64,000 nt of DNA from Siphonodentalium dalli. Its lineage: Eukaryota; Mollusca; Scaphopoda; Gadilida; Siphonodentaliidae. The DNA is taken from assembly GCA_032622095.1 (NCBI GenBank), contig CP136061.1:128168754-128232753 (forward strand). Direction: 5' to 3'. The notes below the pieces were generated by a model. It had not been told where the DNA came from and searched no databases. It saw only the letters and a program-made list of their open reading frames with translations. The position numbers and the translations under genes were made by a program. Below are positions 25,016 through 38,000 of the stretch, in pieces (the stretch's first letter is position 1; each line of letters begins with the position of its first letter).

Positions 25016-25615
25016 AGCCCCTAGTTTCTAATCAAATGTATACGGACAATAACGTCCGCGAACATTTGAATCGAAACACAGAGCTCGGAATTGTTATCTA
25101 ACTCATCACGATATTCCTGGGCATCTGATGTGAAGTTGACTGAACATTTATAAAACGTTCAGTGGTGATCCCCTCTATTTGTGACCTCTTTAGTGTACTT
25201 TTGAGTGCGGAAAATTCGAACTTTCTTATACTGTATTGCATTTACCTACAACTTACAAAGCTACACTTTAGTAGTATAATCTTTAGAAATGCCGCCAGCG
25301 GCAAAGAATGTAAGTTAACTGTGGTATTTAGCACATCTGATAGACAGATGAATACATTCCATCGGAGAGAAAAAACCAATTCACAACAGTAGCAATGACT
25401 TAGAAGTTAGAAGCATTTAGCCTATACATATAGGTTTAATATCTTCTTGAAATACATATTTGTGGTATTTCTATACATATCCCCCATTCCCTCTTCCTAT
25501 CCCCAACCATAGCCATCTCTCCATCCAGAATCCCCTCCATAACCACACCATTATATGCCTCTCCGTTAGCCAAGCACATGTGATATTATCGAATTGGAAT
25601 TCAATTACAAAATAT
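25016..25615. other. Non-coding spacer between the left array and the 1.5-kb tandem units
   Basis: One 76-codon frame occurs with no recognisable domain. Otherwise the sequence is AT-rich with no clear signals. Confidence 0.45.
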
Positions 25616-26536
25616 AAACATTTACATTGTTAACAGCTTCACAATAATCACACGTGTCTGCCCCGATCCTATACAGTTCACACACTCCTGTTGTGTATTT
25701 CTGTTTTTTTTAATAATTGTATTAATTGTACGTTTTGAGTAGCGCTGGGCACAGATTTGTTTTATATATCCATGTGATGTAACAGTTATAATTCTCCCAC
25801 TTTCGAATGGCGTCAATATACATACGTCATTACGTCCACTGTATGTGCATGACCACATGCGCGTGACATATGACCCATCGCCATATCCGCTAATATAGGA
25901 CGTAGTCACGTAACACATCATCCATTTATAAATTGTATCCTAAATTGATCTGAGAGCTTCTATTTCGCATATGCCTATATACTTCGCTGCTTCATGTTAT
26001 ATGTCGTTTATGAACAGTTTCTCGTCTCAGTATAGATGTGTGACTCGATGGGTAGGAATTTATATAATTAACCGTTCCGTTGTGAGTCATGTCCACATGC
26101 GTGTGACATATGGCCGATATTACACAAAACTGCTATATGCGTTTGTCCTTGGTATATCACTTTCTCCAGTCAGCGATTGCATAGTGATCTCTTTGCATAC
26201 GTAAAGAATTATTTTCATGCCGATTTTCGATTTTCTCACCAATGTACGTTTATGTAACATAAATGGCCATTCACAACCGATTCCGACTCTCCGTCTCATA
26301 ACCATGCACGACGTTGTTACTGAATAGCACGGAAATTGAATAAACAAAAAAGCCATGGTCCTGGGAAATATGCAAGCGTACCGGTATCGGTATTATTTTT
26401 GTTTATTACAAATAATGATAAAATAGTACAATGGCAGCAAAAAATCAGAAATTAAAACTCAGTTACATTTTGTACGGTACATGCGAATAACTTCCTTGTT
26501 TTTTGTTTGTTTGTTTTGTTTTTATCTGCCATCCAT

Positions 26537-26689
26537 ACACAGAACGATGTGTAAATGGGTTTGTAGATGCGGCACGAGTGCTGCCGTGGAAGGATAGAAC
26601 TCGAGGCGCTTGCGCCTCGAGTTCTATCCTTCCGCGACAGCACGAGTGCCGTATGGACAAACCCATTTACACATCGTGTCGTTCTGTGT
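26537..26689. repeat. 153-bp near-perfect palindrome (hairpin MITE)
   Basis: Arms starting ACACAGAACGATGTGTAAAT meet at the centre GGCGCTTGCGCC with few mismatches. Likely a foldback MITE. Confidence 0.88.
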
Positions 26690-27407
26690 TTATAGGAATC
26701 AGGGAGCTAAATGTGTTCTAGAGTCGGGGAGCGAGTACACCGTGGAATGCTAAAGGTGAAGGTAACTGAAGAATGACCTTCACCTGATACATGCGACACT
26801 TTATTAAAGGATGACATCGCGTTTATTTGATTTGTACATAATATCTAAATAATTTAAACTGGTGAATGAATGGGGGAATGGATTTTTGTGAGCGGGAAAT
26901 TTATTTAACTAGCTGCTGTAGTCCTGGGTTTTTCCAGATCAAATTGGGCTGTGAGATAGCCCTGTCGTAGACTTGGGGATTTATTTTAAAAAGTAAACAC
27001 ACGACCTATGATTTTTCTTGCATTTTCGTGATCAACTGGTGTTAATCTAGCTGGGTAAACATCACTGGTATCGCCTGCAGGCTTCAATTCAGTGAATTTG
27101 GCCGAAACGTTAACACTGTCGCCTATGGGAAACCATTTAGTTCAGTGATTCCTTATACACGCTTCGCGTCCTAGAATCCGTGTATACAAATACCGGATTA
27201 GAAGGTTCATTTGGGCTCATATCGGGCGTGTTTGTCATGTGTGATGATTCTTTTATGTAAATAGTCCCAGTTTCATGGTTGAGGCGAACGTCATGTACGT
27301 CATTTTATGCCAACGAGATGCGTATGGAACGTACGTTCCATACGGATTTTTAAATATGGAACGGCAATAACAATGTACTTCTAGGAACAAGCGTGTAATA
27401 AATAGAT

Positions 27408-27557
27408 AGAACGACACAAGTGTGTGAACTGGTTAACGTTATTGCAGGAGTTTGTTGTGGTGCGATGGTAAAACGAGAACCGGAGGTTCGAGTTTTACCT
27501 GGCGACACGACAAACGAGTGCAATAACGTTAACGTGTTCACACAACTGTGTTGTTCT
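27408..27557. repeat. 150-bp imperfect palindrome
   Basis: AGAACGACACAAGTGTGTGA pairs with the inverse near 27557, and GTTAACGTTATTGCA is present in both arms. Size and outer bases resemble the palindrome at 26537-26689, so they may be one family. Confidence 0.8.
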
Positions 27558-27725
27558 GTCTTCATTGCACACTCTGAAGGTTGCAGCTTGTAAACATTAA
27601 GGTCGATATTGTTGTATTTAATTGAACAAATATGTGCTTAATGTAGATTATTACCACTTTAGAGGGCGTTCTCTAGTAGATTAAAAGTATTTTACCCGAA
27701 CGGTAAAAGCCATAACGCCCGGCAT

Positions 27726-27774
27726 CAAACCGGATGCGGGCCGTTACCGATATTAACGGCTCGCATCCGGTTTG
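27726..27774. repeat. Short inverted repeat, 21-bp arms
   Basis: CAAACCGGATGCGGGCCGTT pairs with the inverse ending in GCATCCGGTTTG, with one mismatch and a 7-base loop. Confidence 0.8.
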
Positions 27775-28070
27775 CGATTTTTATAGAAATCCAATCGAAC
27801 GCTACCTTATTTCGGAATTTCTGTTAAAACAAGTTTATAGTATATTATTACGAATAAAACTGAAATTTTACTGTAGTAGATGTAAATGATGTAATAACTG
27901 ACCAACAACAAGTAAGTGTTACCTAACAAATGGAATAAATTAGATTTCTGACTGAATTTTCGTTAGATATGTCCCTATTTTCGTGGTAAATAATATAATT
28001 AGTCACGTGACAATTTGTTTGACAACAAACAGACGACACATGGTTTGAATTGTGATCGATTTGAAAAAAA

Positions 28071-28334
28071 ATGTCTCAATCAAGTGAATTGGATGAAGAG
28101 TCATTAAATGCTCTTGAAAATAGCTCTAAACCTGCATCAGCCACAAAATCAACACAATGGGGAGTGAAAAAGTTCTCAGAATGGCTTTCAAACAGAAATA
28201 AACAATGTGATTTCTCTCAAATCTCTCCTGACGAACTGGACTCTCTTTTGCGGAATTTTTACGATGTAAAGCTTGATGCTGGATCGGATGGAATAATAAC
28301 GATTCCACCAAGTTATTACATGTATTTCATTTGA
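28071..28334 (+). pseudogene. Crypton-like N-terminal exon (KIAA1958/QRICH1-like)
   Basis: An open frame from ATG at 28071 gives 87 residues. It contains KSTQWGVKKFSEWL, then ISPDELDSLLRNFYDVK. The pattern W-x3-x2-F-x2-W-L followed by L-x2-L-L-x2-F-y is the N-terminal region of metazoan Crypton-derived proteins (KIAA1958, QRICH1, ZMYM2 group). The tyrosine-recombinase catalytic domain (R..HRY) is missing, and a 177-bp hairpin element begins 68 bases after the stop. It may be the first exon of a gene broken by that insertion. The domain call rests on pattern memory. Confidence 0.55.
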
Positions 28335-28401
28335 CATATTGTTGCTTACTCACTCATCCATGTTCTAGTTGCGTTTCATTTCAGAAAGTGGTAATAATAG
28401 T

Positions 28402-28578
28402 AATAACTTGATTTTGGAGGGCGTTATTGTTTATTAACGGCCCTCCAGAAATTATTAACAGCCCTCGGGCCATTAAAGGCCCTCGACTTCGTATCGGGCC
28501 TTTAATGAACCCCTCGGGCTGTTAATCATTTCTGGAGGGCCGTTAATAAACCATAACGCCCTCCAAAATCAAGTTATT
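28402..28578. repeat. 177-bp near-perfect palindrome (hairpin MITE)
   Basis: Arms starting AATAACTTGATTTTGGAGGG meet at a short loop (CTTCGTA). Repeated GGCCCTC/GAGGGCC and ATTAACAGCCC blocks lie inside. It directly follows the Crypton-like exon. Confidence 0.88.
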
Positions 28579-30765
28579 GGTATATTATACCCCATAATTT
28601 AGCTAATACATTTTCTGTTAAAGTTAACGTCGCCAGTGACTTTGTTAACGTAATTTCGTAATACGTTTGTACTGTTCAATAGCATTACACATTTTTTTTA
28701 TTGAACGTTACAATTCTTCAGTAGTTTGCCATATCTCGCACAAATAAGCCATTGCGCGTGCAATAAAAGTTATCATGTTCGATAAAATATTATAAAAATA
28801 AAATTTGAAGGAGTGAGAAAACAAATATGTAATCAATCAATTATCGAATTAGGCCTAATAAATAAATTGATAATAAAACAAAATAATAATAAACGAGGAG
28901 AGAGAAATACCAAGGAAAAAAACACACCCACTAACAGAATAATCGAAAAAGATTCCTTATATTCACTGTGCCACGACCACATGCATGTGACATATGAACC
29001 AACGTATTATCAACATCATTTATTTAGCAATTTTCCCCTGAATTGATCTTAGTAATTTCTTTTCTGCATATATACTTATCTGTTTCATTATAAATGTCGA
29101 TTATAAACAGTCTCTCGTCTCAGTATAGTTGTGACCGTGTCCACATGCGTGTGACATACTGCCGATATTACAGAAAAATGCCATATGCTCTTGTTTTTTG
29201 ATATATCACTTTCTTCAATCAGAGATTTCTAACTGATCTCTTTACATACTTTTTCGTAATGAATCATTTTCATGCCGACTTTCCATTTTCTCACCAATGT
29301 ATATTTATAAACACAAATGGGCTTTCGCAACCATCTCCGTTAATCATAACCATGCACGATTTTGTCATTGCCGTTCCCTGAATAGCACGGAAATTGAATC
29401 TGAAAATCAAAACTAGCTAAAGAACCCCTGATTGTAAGATATTATGTGTTGTACGGTACATGATATTATGAGACCTTCCTTGTTTTTGTTTATTTGCTTG
29501 TTTTTTATTTGGCATCAAAAGCCACATGCTCGTTGAATACGACAAATCACATGTCATATTATTTAATTTGAATTTAAAGACAAAATATTAGCATTTCATT
29601 GTTAGAAGTTACGGCAGTCATATATATTCTTAATTTACTCATTGTGAGAGAATATGTACAATTTATGAAGTATTCACAGTAACATTTACAAATAATCTGA
29701 ACATCAGTGAGAAAATGGAGGATGAACAACACACGCATATGGACGCACCATATATATGATATAGCATATACTGTACGTAAATATATATGACGTGGGTAAA
29801 CAATAAAAAATTTCATGTTCGAGAAAATATTATAAAAATAAAATTTGAAGGAGTGAGAAAAAATATGTAATCAATCAATTATCGAATTAGGCCTAATAAA
29901 CAAATAGATTGAACATAACAAAATAATAATAAACGAGGAGGGAGAAATACAAAAGAAAACAAACCGATAACAGAATAATCGAGAAAGATTCCTTACATTC
30001 ACTGTGCCACGACCACATGCGCGTGACAAATGAACCATCGTATTATCAACATCATCTATTTAGCAATTTCCCCCTGAATTGATCTTAGTGCTTTCTTTTT
30101 TGTATATATACTGATCTGTTTCATTGTATATGTCGCTTATAAACAGTCTCTCGTCTCAGTATAGTTGTGTGACTCGATGGGTCGGAATTATATAATTATG
30201 TGTCTCGTTGTGAACCGTGTCCACACGCGTGTGACATGCGGCAGATATTACACTAAATGTTACATGCGCTTGTCTTTGAAACATGTATATCACTTTCTCC
30301 AATCAGCGATTTCATACTGGTCTCTTTGCATATGTCACATATGACCCATCGTTATATCCGCTAATACACAATGTATCACATCAACAATTGTGAATGTTTC
30401 TTTGAATTGATCTTAGTGCTTTCTATTTCACATATATATTTCGCTGCTTCATTTTATTTGTCGTTTTAAATATGAACAGTCTCTCGTCTCAGTATAGTTG
30501 TGTGCCCCGATGGGTCGGAATGTATAGTTATGTGTCTCGTTGTGAATCGTGTCCACGTGCGTGTGACATAGTGCCGATATTACACAACATGCCATATGTA
30601 TGCTCTTCTTTTTGATATATCACTTTCTCCTATCAGCGGTTTCTAACTGATCTCTTTGCATACTTTTTCGTAATGAATCATTTTCATGCCGATTTTCCAT
30701 TTTCTCACCAATGTATATTTATAAACACAAATGGGCCTTCGCAACCATCTCCGTTAATCATAACC

Positions 30766-31931
30766 TAGTCCAAGTCTTCTCGTACTAAAGCCGGCTAAGA
30801 TATTGGGATGGAGGTGCCGGTCTTTAGTCCGAGTTCCAGGCCCATGCATTCTTATGACACGACTTAAGCGTTAGTGACCCGCTCAAATAAAACCACAATT
30901 ATATGAAATAAAATATCACAATTTCGACTATAAACGGATATTTTCCGCAGAAGACATGCTATTTTATCTGAAACCCACATCAGTTGTGAATTTAAAACGG
31001 TAATTTAATGCGAAAAGAGACATTTACCTCAATGTTTACAATTGTTTAAAAGTATGCGAACTCGGTTGACCTCGCGAACTGTGTTCGGCATTTTCCGTTG
31101 AAAATATTCCGTAGATTTTGGACAACAACGCAAATTACGATGAATTCTCCATTGTAATCGTAATTATGTGTGTCAATAAATAAAATAATAAATAGATTAA
31201 TTAAATATTGGAGATATAAATGTAATACACTAAATAAATGAACCTTAAGTTTGAAAAGTCACACTAAAACGGAAGAACTATATTTCGAAACTGTGTGATT
31301 CGGTTCTCCGATTATTTTATCAACACAGATGTCAAAATGCACATCACACGCATGGCAAGTCAGACACAAGAGTTCTAATTTGCTCCAATTTTGACAAGTT
31401 GCTTGCGAAAATTGTCAACAAAACTACCGTTCTGATCCTCCATTATGTCATTAAGTTTTTAGTGCGGGAATTGTTCTGAAAGCACATAGAAAACTGGACT
31501 TTCGGGCGATCGGTTTTCGCCATTTTTGTTCGGAAAACCCGCGCTATATATAGAAGCGGAAAGTAGAATTCCCAGAACAAACAGCGGATTATGCCGAACT
31601 TATTCGGACCACTTCGGCTTTCGATTAAAACGTAAACAAACAGAGAAACAAATCGATGTGTGTGGCAATCAACCGGAATATTCTATGTGTAATTTAACAT
31701 TAAAGTTAGATTATTATACACCATTATGACCATAAGATGTAAGCCTTTCCGATGTATATAGCATCATGTATTGATTTGCTAGGTAAATCGAGTAAAATAC
31801 ACCACAAATTCCCGCCACAGATCGTGGGCGTAAGTCGTGTCATAGGATTGGTATACAAGCGGTCTTGGACTAAAGACCGGCACCTCCATCCCAATATCTT
31901 AGCCGGCTTTAGTACGAGAAGACTTGGACTA
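30766..31931. mobile_element. Non-autonomous MULE-like element, 65-bp TIRs and 9-bp target duplication
   Basis: The ends are perfect inverted repeats of 65 bases starting TAGTCCAAGTCTTCTCGTAC. The duplicated target ATCATAACC flanks both sides (30757-30765 and 31932-31940). The uninterrupted site ATCATAACC is visible in paralogous copies of the host repeat near 29347 and 33441, which confirms the exact boundaries. The 9-bp duplication is what Mutator-like transposases make. No transposase is encoded, and a 67-codon frame inside has no recognised domain. Its termini differ from those of the giant element. Confidence 0.88.
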
Positions 31932-34570
31932 ATCATAACCATGCTCGGTTTTGTCATTGTCATTCCGGGAATATCACGAACATTGAATTAACAAAATTGC
32001 CATGGTCGTGGGAAAGATGCATGCGTATCTGTGTTAATTTTTTTTAGATAAAGAATGATAAAATATCGCACTGGCAGCAACAAATCTGAAAATCAAAACT
32101 AGCTAAAGCACCCCTGATTGTAAGATATTATGTGTTGTACGGTACATGCTATTATGAGACCTTCATTTTTTTTTTATTTCTTTTTTTTTTATTTGGCATC
32201 AAAAGCCACATGCTCGTTGAATACGACAAATCACATGTCAATGATGTCATATTATTTAATTTGAATTTAAGGACAAAATATTAGCATTTCATTGTTAGCA
32301 GTTACGGCAGTCATATATTCTTAATTTCCTCACTGTGAGAGAATATGTACAATTTATGGAGTATTTTCAGTAACATTTACAAATAATCTGAACATCGGTG
32401 AGAAAATGGATGAACAACACACGCATATGGACGCACCATATATCCGATATAGAATATACTTTATGTAAATATATATGACGTAGGTAAACAATAAAAGTTT
32501 TCATTTTCGAGACAATATTATAAAAATAAAATTTGAAGGAGTGAGAAAAAATATGTAATCAATCAATTATCGAATTTAGGCCTAATAAATAAATAGATTG
32601 AACATAACAAAATAATAATAAACGAGGAGGGAGAAATACCAAAGAAAAAAAAACCGATAACAGAATAATCGAGAAAGATTCCTTACATTCACTGTGCCAC
32701 GACCACATGCGCGTGACATATGAACCATCGTATTATCAACATCATCTATTTAGCAATTTCCCCCTGAATTGATCTTAGTGCTTTCTTTTTCGCATATATA
32801 CTGATCTGTTTCATTGTATATGTCGCTTATAAACAGTCTCTCGTCTCAGTATAGTTGTGTGACTCGATGGGTCGGAATTATATAATTATGTGTCTCGTTG
32901 TGAACCGTGTCCACACGCGTGTGACATGCGGCAGATATTACACTAAATGTTACATGCGCTTGTCTTTGAAACATGTATATCACTTTCTCCAATCAGCGAT
33001 TTCATACTGGTCTCTTTGCATATGTCACATATGACCCATCGTTATATCCGCTAATACACAATGTATCACATCAACAATTGTGAATTTTTCTTTGAATTGA
33101 TCTTAGTGCTTTCTATTTCACATATATATTTCGCTGCTTCATTTTATTTGTCATTTTAAATATGAACAGTCTCTCGTCTCAGTATAGTTTTGTGACTCGA
33201 TGGGTCGGAATTTATATTATTATGTGTCTCGTTGTGAACCGTGTCAACACGCGTGTGACATACTGCCGATATTACACAAAAATGCCATATGCACTTGTCT
33301 TTGATATATCACTCTCTCCAATCAGCGATTTTCTAACTGATCTCTTTGCATACTTTTTCGCAATGAATAATTTTCATGCAGATTTTCTCACCAATGTATA
33401 TTTATAAACACAAATGGGCCTTCGCAACCATCTCCGTTAATCATAACCATGCACGGTTTTGTTATTGCCATTCCCTGAATAGCACGGACATTGAATTAAC
33501 ACAATTGCCATGGTCCCCAGCGACCCAGTATTGTTTTTTATAAATAATGATAAAATATTGCACTGGCAGAAAAACAATCTGAAAATCAAAACTGCGTAGC
33601 TAAACAACCCCTGATTGTAATCTATTATGGGTTGTACGGTACATGTTATTACGAGACCTTCCTTGTTTTTGTTATATTAGTTTTTTTTTATTTGACATCC
33701 AAAGCTCGTTGAATACGACAAAGCACATGGCATATTATTTAATTTGAATTTAAAGACAAACATTAAAATTTCATTGTTAACATATATGTACAATGTACGA
33801 AGTATTTTCAGTAACATTTACAAACAATCGGAACATCAATGACCAACACACGCATATGGACGTACTATATATCAGATATAGACAAATAATTTATATAAAA
33901 ATAATGTGGGTAAACAATAAAAGTTATTATATTCGAGAAAATAAGTTATGTGAATATATATGATGTGGGGGAAAAAATAATATGCTCGAGAAAATATCGT
34001 AAAAAAATGTGAAAGAGAAAAAATTACGTAATCAATCAATGAATTAAATAATAATTAATGAATAAAGAAAATGAAACAAAAATGAAAAGAAGATAGAAAT
34101 ACAAGGAAAACACACATTATAACAGAATATTGAAAGAAACGAGCACTCGGGGAAAAGAACAGGAATAAATGCACATAAATATCCAATGTTTGGTTTCATA
34201 GCGCAATATGATATATCACAAGCGAGCATCACAACCATATGGACGCACTATATATCCGATATAAAATATACTACGCAATGTGTATAAATATATATGTGTT
34301 TCGTTGTAAACCGCACCCACGAACGTGCTGTGACATGTGTTCCAATACACGTATAACACAAGACATGTTGCACCCTCTATATATATAACTGTCACTATTG
34401 AGCTATTCTATACTGATCTCGTTATGCACTTTCTTGTAAAAAATATTGTTTTATTTTATCACTAATTTACATTTGTGTGATTCGAAACAACATTCGACTA
34501 CCTTGTCTGTTAAGCATAGCACATTCGTGTTATTGCCTATCTGATAGTTATGATTCTTCCCATAGTGAAA

Positions 34571-34578
34571 TGACGTCA
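34571..34578. promoter_or_regulatory. CRE-type palindrome TGACGTCA
   Basis: A full consensus CREB/ATF site about 490 bases upstream of the transposase ATG. Another copy of the 1.5-kb unit has a weaker form near 25810 (TGGCGTCA). Function is inferred from motif only. Confidence 0.4.
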
Positions 34579-35014
34579 ACACGCATGCGCCCAATTGTTT
34601 ACTGCAACATGACCACATGCGCGTGACATATAATCGCATGAGATCATATGCTTCCAGTTGAAGAGAGGCCTGTGCGTGTATATCAATAAATTCCCAGTAA
34701 CAACGATTTGCTATTGATAATGAACAAAACACTTTCGGAGATGTTTCATGTACATGTTCAGGTTAAGATGTCATTTCAGCTTATTTGATAACAATTCAGT
34801 TTAAGACAAATCATCGTGTAATGGCGTAATCATACCAAGTAGTTGGTCAACATTTGACTCATTGACATCGAGTAAAGTTTTAAAAACATGGATGTCGATT
34901 GGTGGTGCCTTCCAGTGATTATCGGCCTATTTGTTGTTCCTGTGCTGAGAGAGAATTAGTTTAGTGTCGCGAGATACATAACTGTCACATGTATTATCTA
35001 CTAATTGTTATATT

Positions 35015-35028
35015 CTCCTATATTCTAG
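35015..35028 (+). promoter_or_regulatory. Possible splice acceptor before the transposase ORF
   Basis: A pyrimidine-rich TTCTCCTATATTCTAG ends at 35028, and the transposase frame is open from 35029, so a spliced 5' exon is possible. The first in-frame ATG is at 35065. Confidence 0.45.
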
Positions 35029-35064
35029 ATCAGAGCGACTGATTTCGCCGATTGTTTGAAGAGA

Positions 35065-38000
35065 ATGGCAGAAGCTTCCAAAAAGGAGTGGTCAATGTTT
35101 GCAGAACATGTCCGCCAAGAAGATGAAAGAATATGCAAGTTATATAATGTACCAGTCGCAGAAACAGATGCTTTGCGAAATGTTACAAGAAGAGACATCG
35201 ACCTATTCGCAGCTACGATGCTGCCAGAGAACACAAAGGACTTAGTTCCCATCAAATCAACAGGCGACGGATCATGCCTCTTCCACTCCGCGTCAATCGC
35301 CTTGTCCGGAGAACAAGAATATAGCAAAGAGCTGCGATGCAGAGTGGTGTTTTCTTTTGTGTCAAGATTTAGTGCATATGAGAAACTTATGAGCGACATT
35401 GCCAGTGCAGACATTTTCTCACACGGTTTAGTAAAGGAAACTACAAGTGATGGATCTTATTGTGGACTTGTTCACTTATATGGTCTGGCAAACTCGTTAA
35501 ACATCGAAATTCAGTCAGTGTACCCACAAGTAAACACTAATATCCGAAACACATATAACACACAGATACTTCCCTTCGGCGGGGCTTCAAACATCTCGAA
35601 GATGATTATTGTTTGGACTCGAACACATCTAATATTCCATGATAAATTCTGGACCCCAAATCATTTTGTTGCTGCCGTTCCGTACGATGTGCTGCCACAA
35701 AAACTACGAAAACCACTCCGAGTAAACAATGACAGATGGATCAAATACTTAGAAACGATCGACCCATCTACTGACGGCGTAACTGTGGCAATCGACCTGA
35801 CGGCGAATTTTCAAACATGTGCAAAATGTTCCGCTGCATTGGACATATCTTCATCAAAAAACCACGTTTGTAAAAAATGCCCTTTCTGCGCCGTCTATCT
35901 ATCTGACGATCTTCTCGACGATCACGCAGACAAGGTACACCCAGAGAAGACACAGACAAGTCAAGAAATAGCATATGGGTTCAAAATAGGTCGCAGTGAT
36001 GGTAATCAGCGATGGGCGTACAGAGACTGTGCACATTCATTATGTAATGGGCGAGAGAAATACAAGGGGAATGTTAGAAAGATTATCACTCCACACTCAT
36101 GTGTCAAGCTTGTTGGAGGTGTAGTGACCGCAGAAATATCGGTATTCGTCAAAAAAGAGTTTGGTCACAGACCACTGTCTCATTTTAGAGAAGCTGGAGA
36201 TGAGAATAAATGTGTTCTATATGGCGACGAATGGCCATCGACCAACTACAAGGATCATGGGTGGGGACATGTACAATTAAAAAGAACCAATAAACTTCTT
36301 GCATGGGATGTGCGACGGTGTAAATCAAAAGACTGTGGTGCTTGTCTGAACATGATCGCCTTCCATGGTCCGAAAACCAAACTGATATGTGCTACTGTTG
36401 GACACGCAAATAGTTGCAGCAATACGGAGCCTCTTCTCTCGTGTTCCGTCAAAACGCCCACTAATAACAGTGTCAAGATTCCGATCAGTGCCCATTTACA
36501 ATCTCACGGGGAAAGTTCATCAGACAACATCAGCGAAAACTCGAGTCATTCGACAACAACTTTCAACACCGATTCTAGCTACCAACTGAGCGACTTTGGA
36601 CCTGATTCGAATACAGGCGATTCTTGTGATGAACAAAGTAGTGAAAGCCAGATGACAGACCATATGAACAGTGACGAGAAGCGACAAAAGGACGGGCTAA
36701 CAGTTGGATTTTATAATAGGAACTGGGATCGAAAAGAAGGAGTCACCGAAAACTCGAGTCATTCGACAACAACTTTCAAAACCGATTCTATACCCCAACT
36801 GAGCGACCTTGAACCTGATTCGAATGCAGGCGATTCTTGTGATGAACAAGATAGTAAAAGCCAGACGACGGACGATATGAACAGTGACGAGAAGCGACAA
36901 AAGGACGGGCTAACAGTTGGATTTGATAATAGGAACTGGGACCGAAAAGAAGGAGTCACCGAAAACTCGAGTCATTCGACAACAACTTTCAAAACCGATT
37001 CTATACCCCAACTGAGCGACCTTGAACCTGATTCAAATGCAGGCGATTCTTGTGATGAACAAGATAGTAAAAGCCAGACGACGGACGATATGAACAGTGA
37101 CGAGAAGCGACAAAAGGACGGGCTAACAGTTGGATTTGATAATAGGAACTGGGGCCGAAAAGAAGGAGTAAGAAACGGAAATTATACGCGAAGATGCAAA
37201 GGATGTTTTGTGTGTGACACGTGTGGTAGGAAATCTACGAACAAAGCTAAATGTTATGTTTGTTCGCAAAATGTTTTCACTAAAATAAACTGCGGAGCTC
37301 TGTTCGTCAAGAGAGGTGAAAATGAACACGAAAAGGGGGACCATGCGTGCGACTTTCGCTGTCCGACTGCTGAGACCGAGACAGAAAGATTGGTCGAGGT
37401 GAATGCAACTCAAAAGAATAAAATATTGAAGGAAATGAACAAGGGACATAAATGGGGAGACTATAAAACAATATCATATAACACGGATAAACAGAAGTAT
37501 AGACGGATGTGTAAGGGTGTCCGTGTGTGTGACAATAACCGATGTCCATTCTTCCAGAAATCAGGGAAGAATAACTCATTTTACTTTGAGGGAAATCAAA
37601 CACCAGAATGCGCTATTTGTGGGACCCTGGCAAGAAAGGAGAAGTGTAACGCATTCGTCGACATTGAGAACACGTTGGGGTCGGATGTTGTGAAAATTGT
37701 TCGAGGTGGGAGTCTGACTTGTCAATTTTATGTGCCCACACCCATATCTGGGTCAGACGATTACTCACACGCCGAGTTGCAAAAATTATTCGAACATTTT
37801 CCGCATTTAAAACCGAAGACAGCAATGAAGGCGGTGATAAATGCTACCATTGTTGACTCGGAACCTTCATATATTTCAGAGACAGCTAGATCGCTTGTGC
37901 GCTCCAATAACATTTCAAAAATCCGGTCAACCGTTCGGGAACACTTCGGAATGGGGAATAAAGGCAATAGTTTTATTGCTGCATCTATTTTCAAAGACAA

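Larger units (their letters stand above)
25616..34640. repeat. About five diverged tandem copies of a ~1.5-kb unit
   Basis: Ordered landmarks recur: CTCGTCTCAGTATAG (about 26022, 29112, 30147, 30484, 32844, 33173), CCACATGCGCGTGACATATG, CTGATCTCTTTGCATAC, TTGTACGGTACATG (about 26468, 29448, 32135, 33632) and AATCAATCAATTATCGAATT. Positions 29414 and 32101 correspond. Subtracting the 1175-bp insertion gives a unit of ~1.51 kb, as does 32101 to about 33603. The second copy is interrupted by hairpin elements and a Crypton-like exon. The last, partial copy runs into the 5' flank of the transposase gene. Confidence 0.75.

Noticed and set aside
27470-27525. Pol III B-box-like GGTTCGAG in the 27408-27557 palindrome as a tRNA-derived element
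   Set aside because: No matching A box or tRNA fold. The sequence is explained by the inverted repeat.
34888-34959. Short plus-strand frame (MDVDWW start) as a 5' exon of the transposase
   Set aside because: It stops after 23 codons with no convincing splice donor linking it to the acceptor near 35028.
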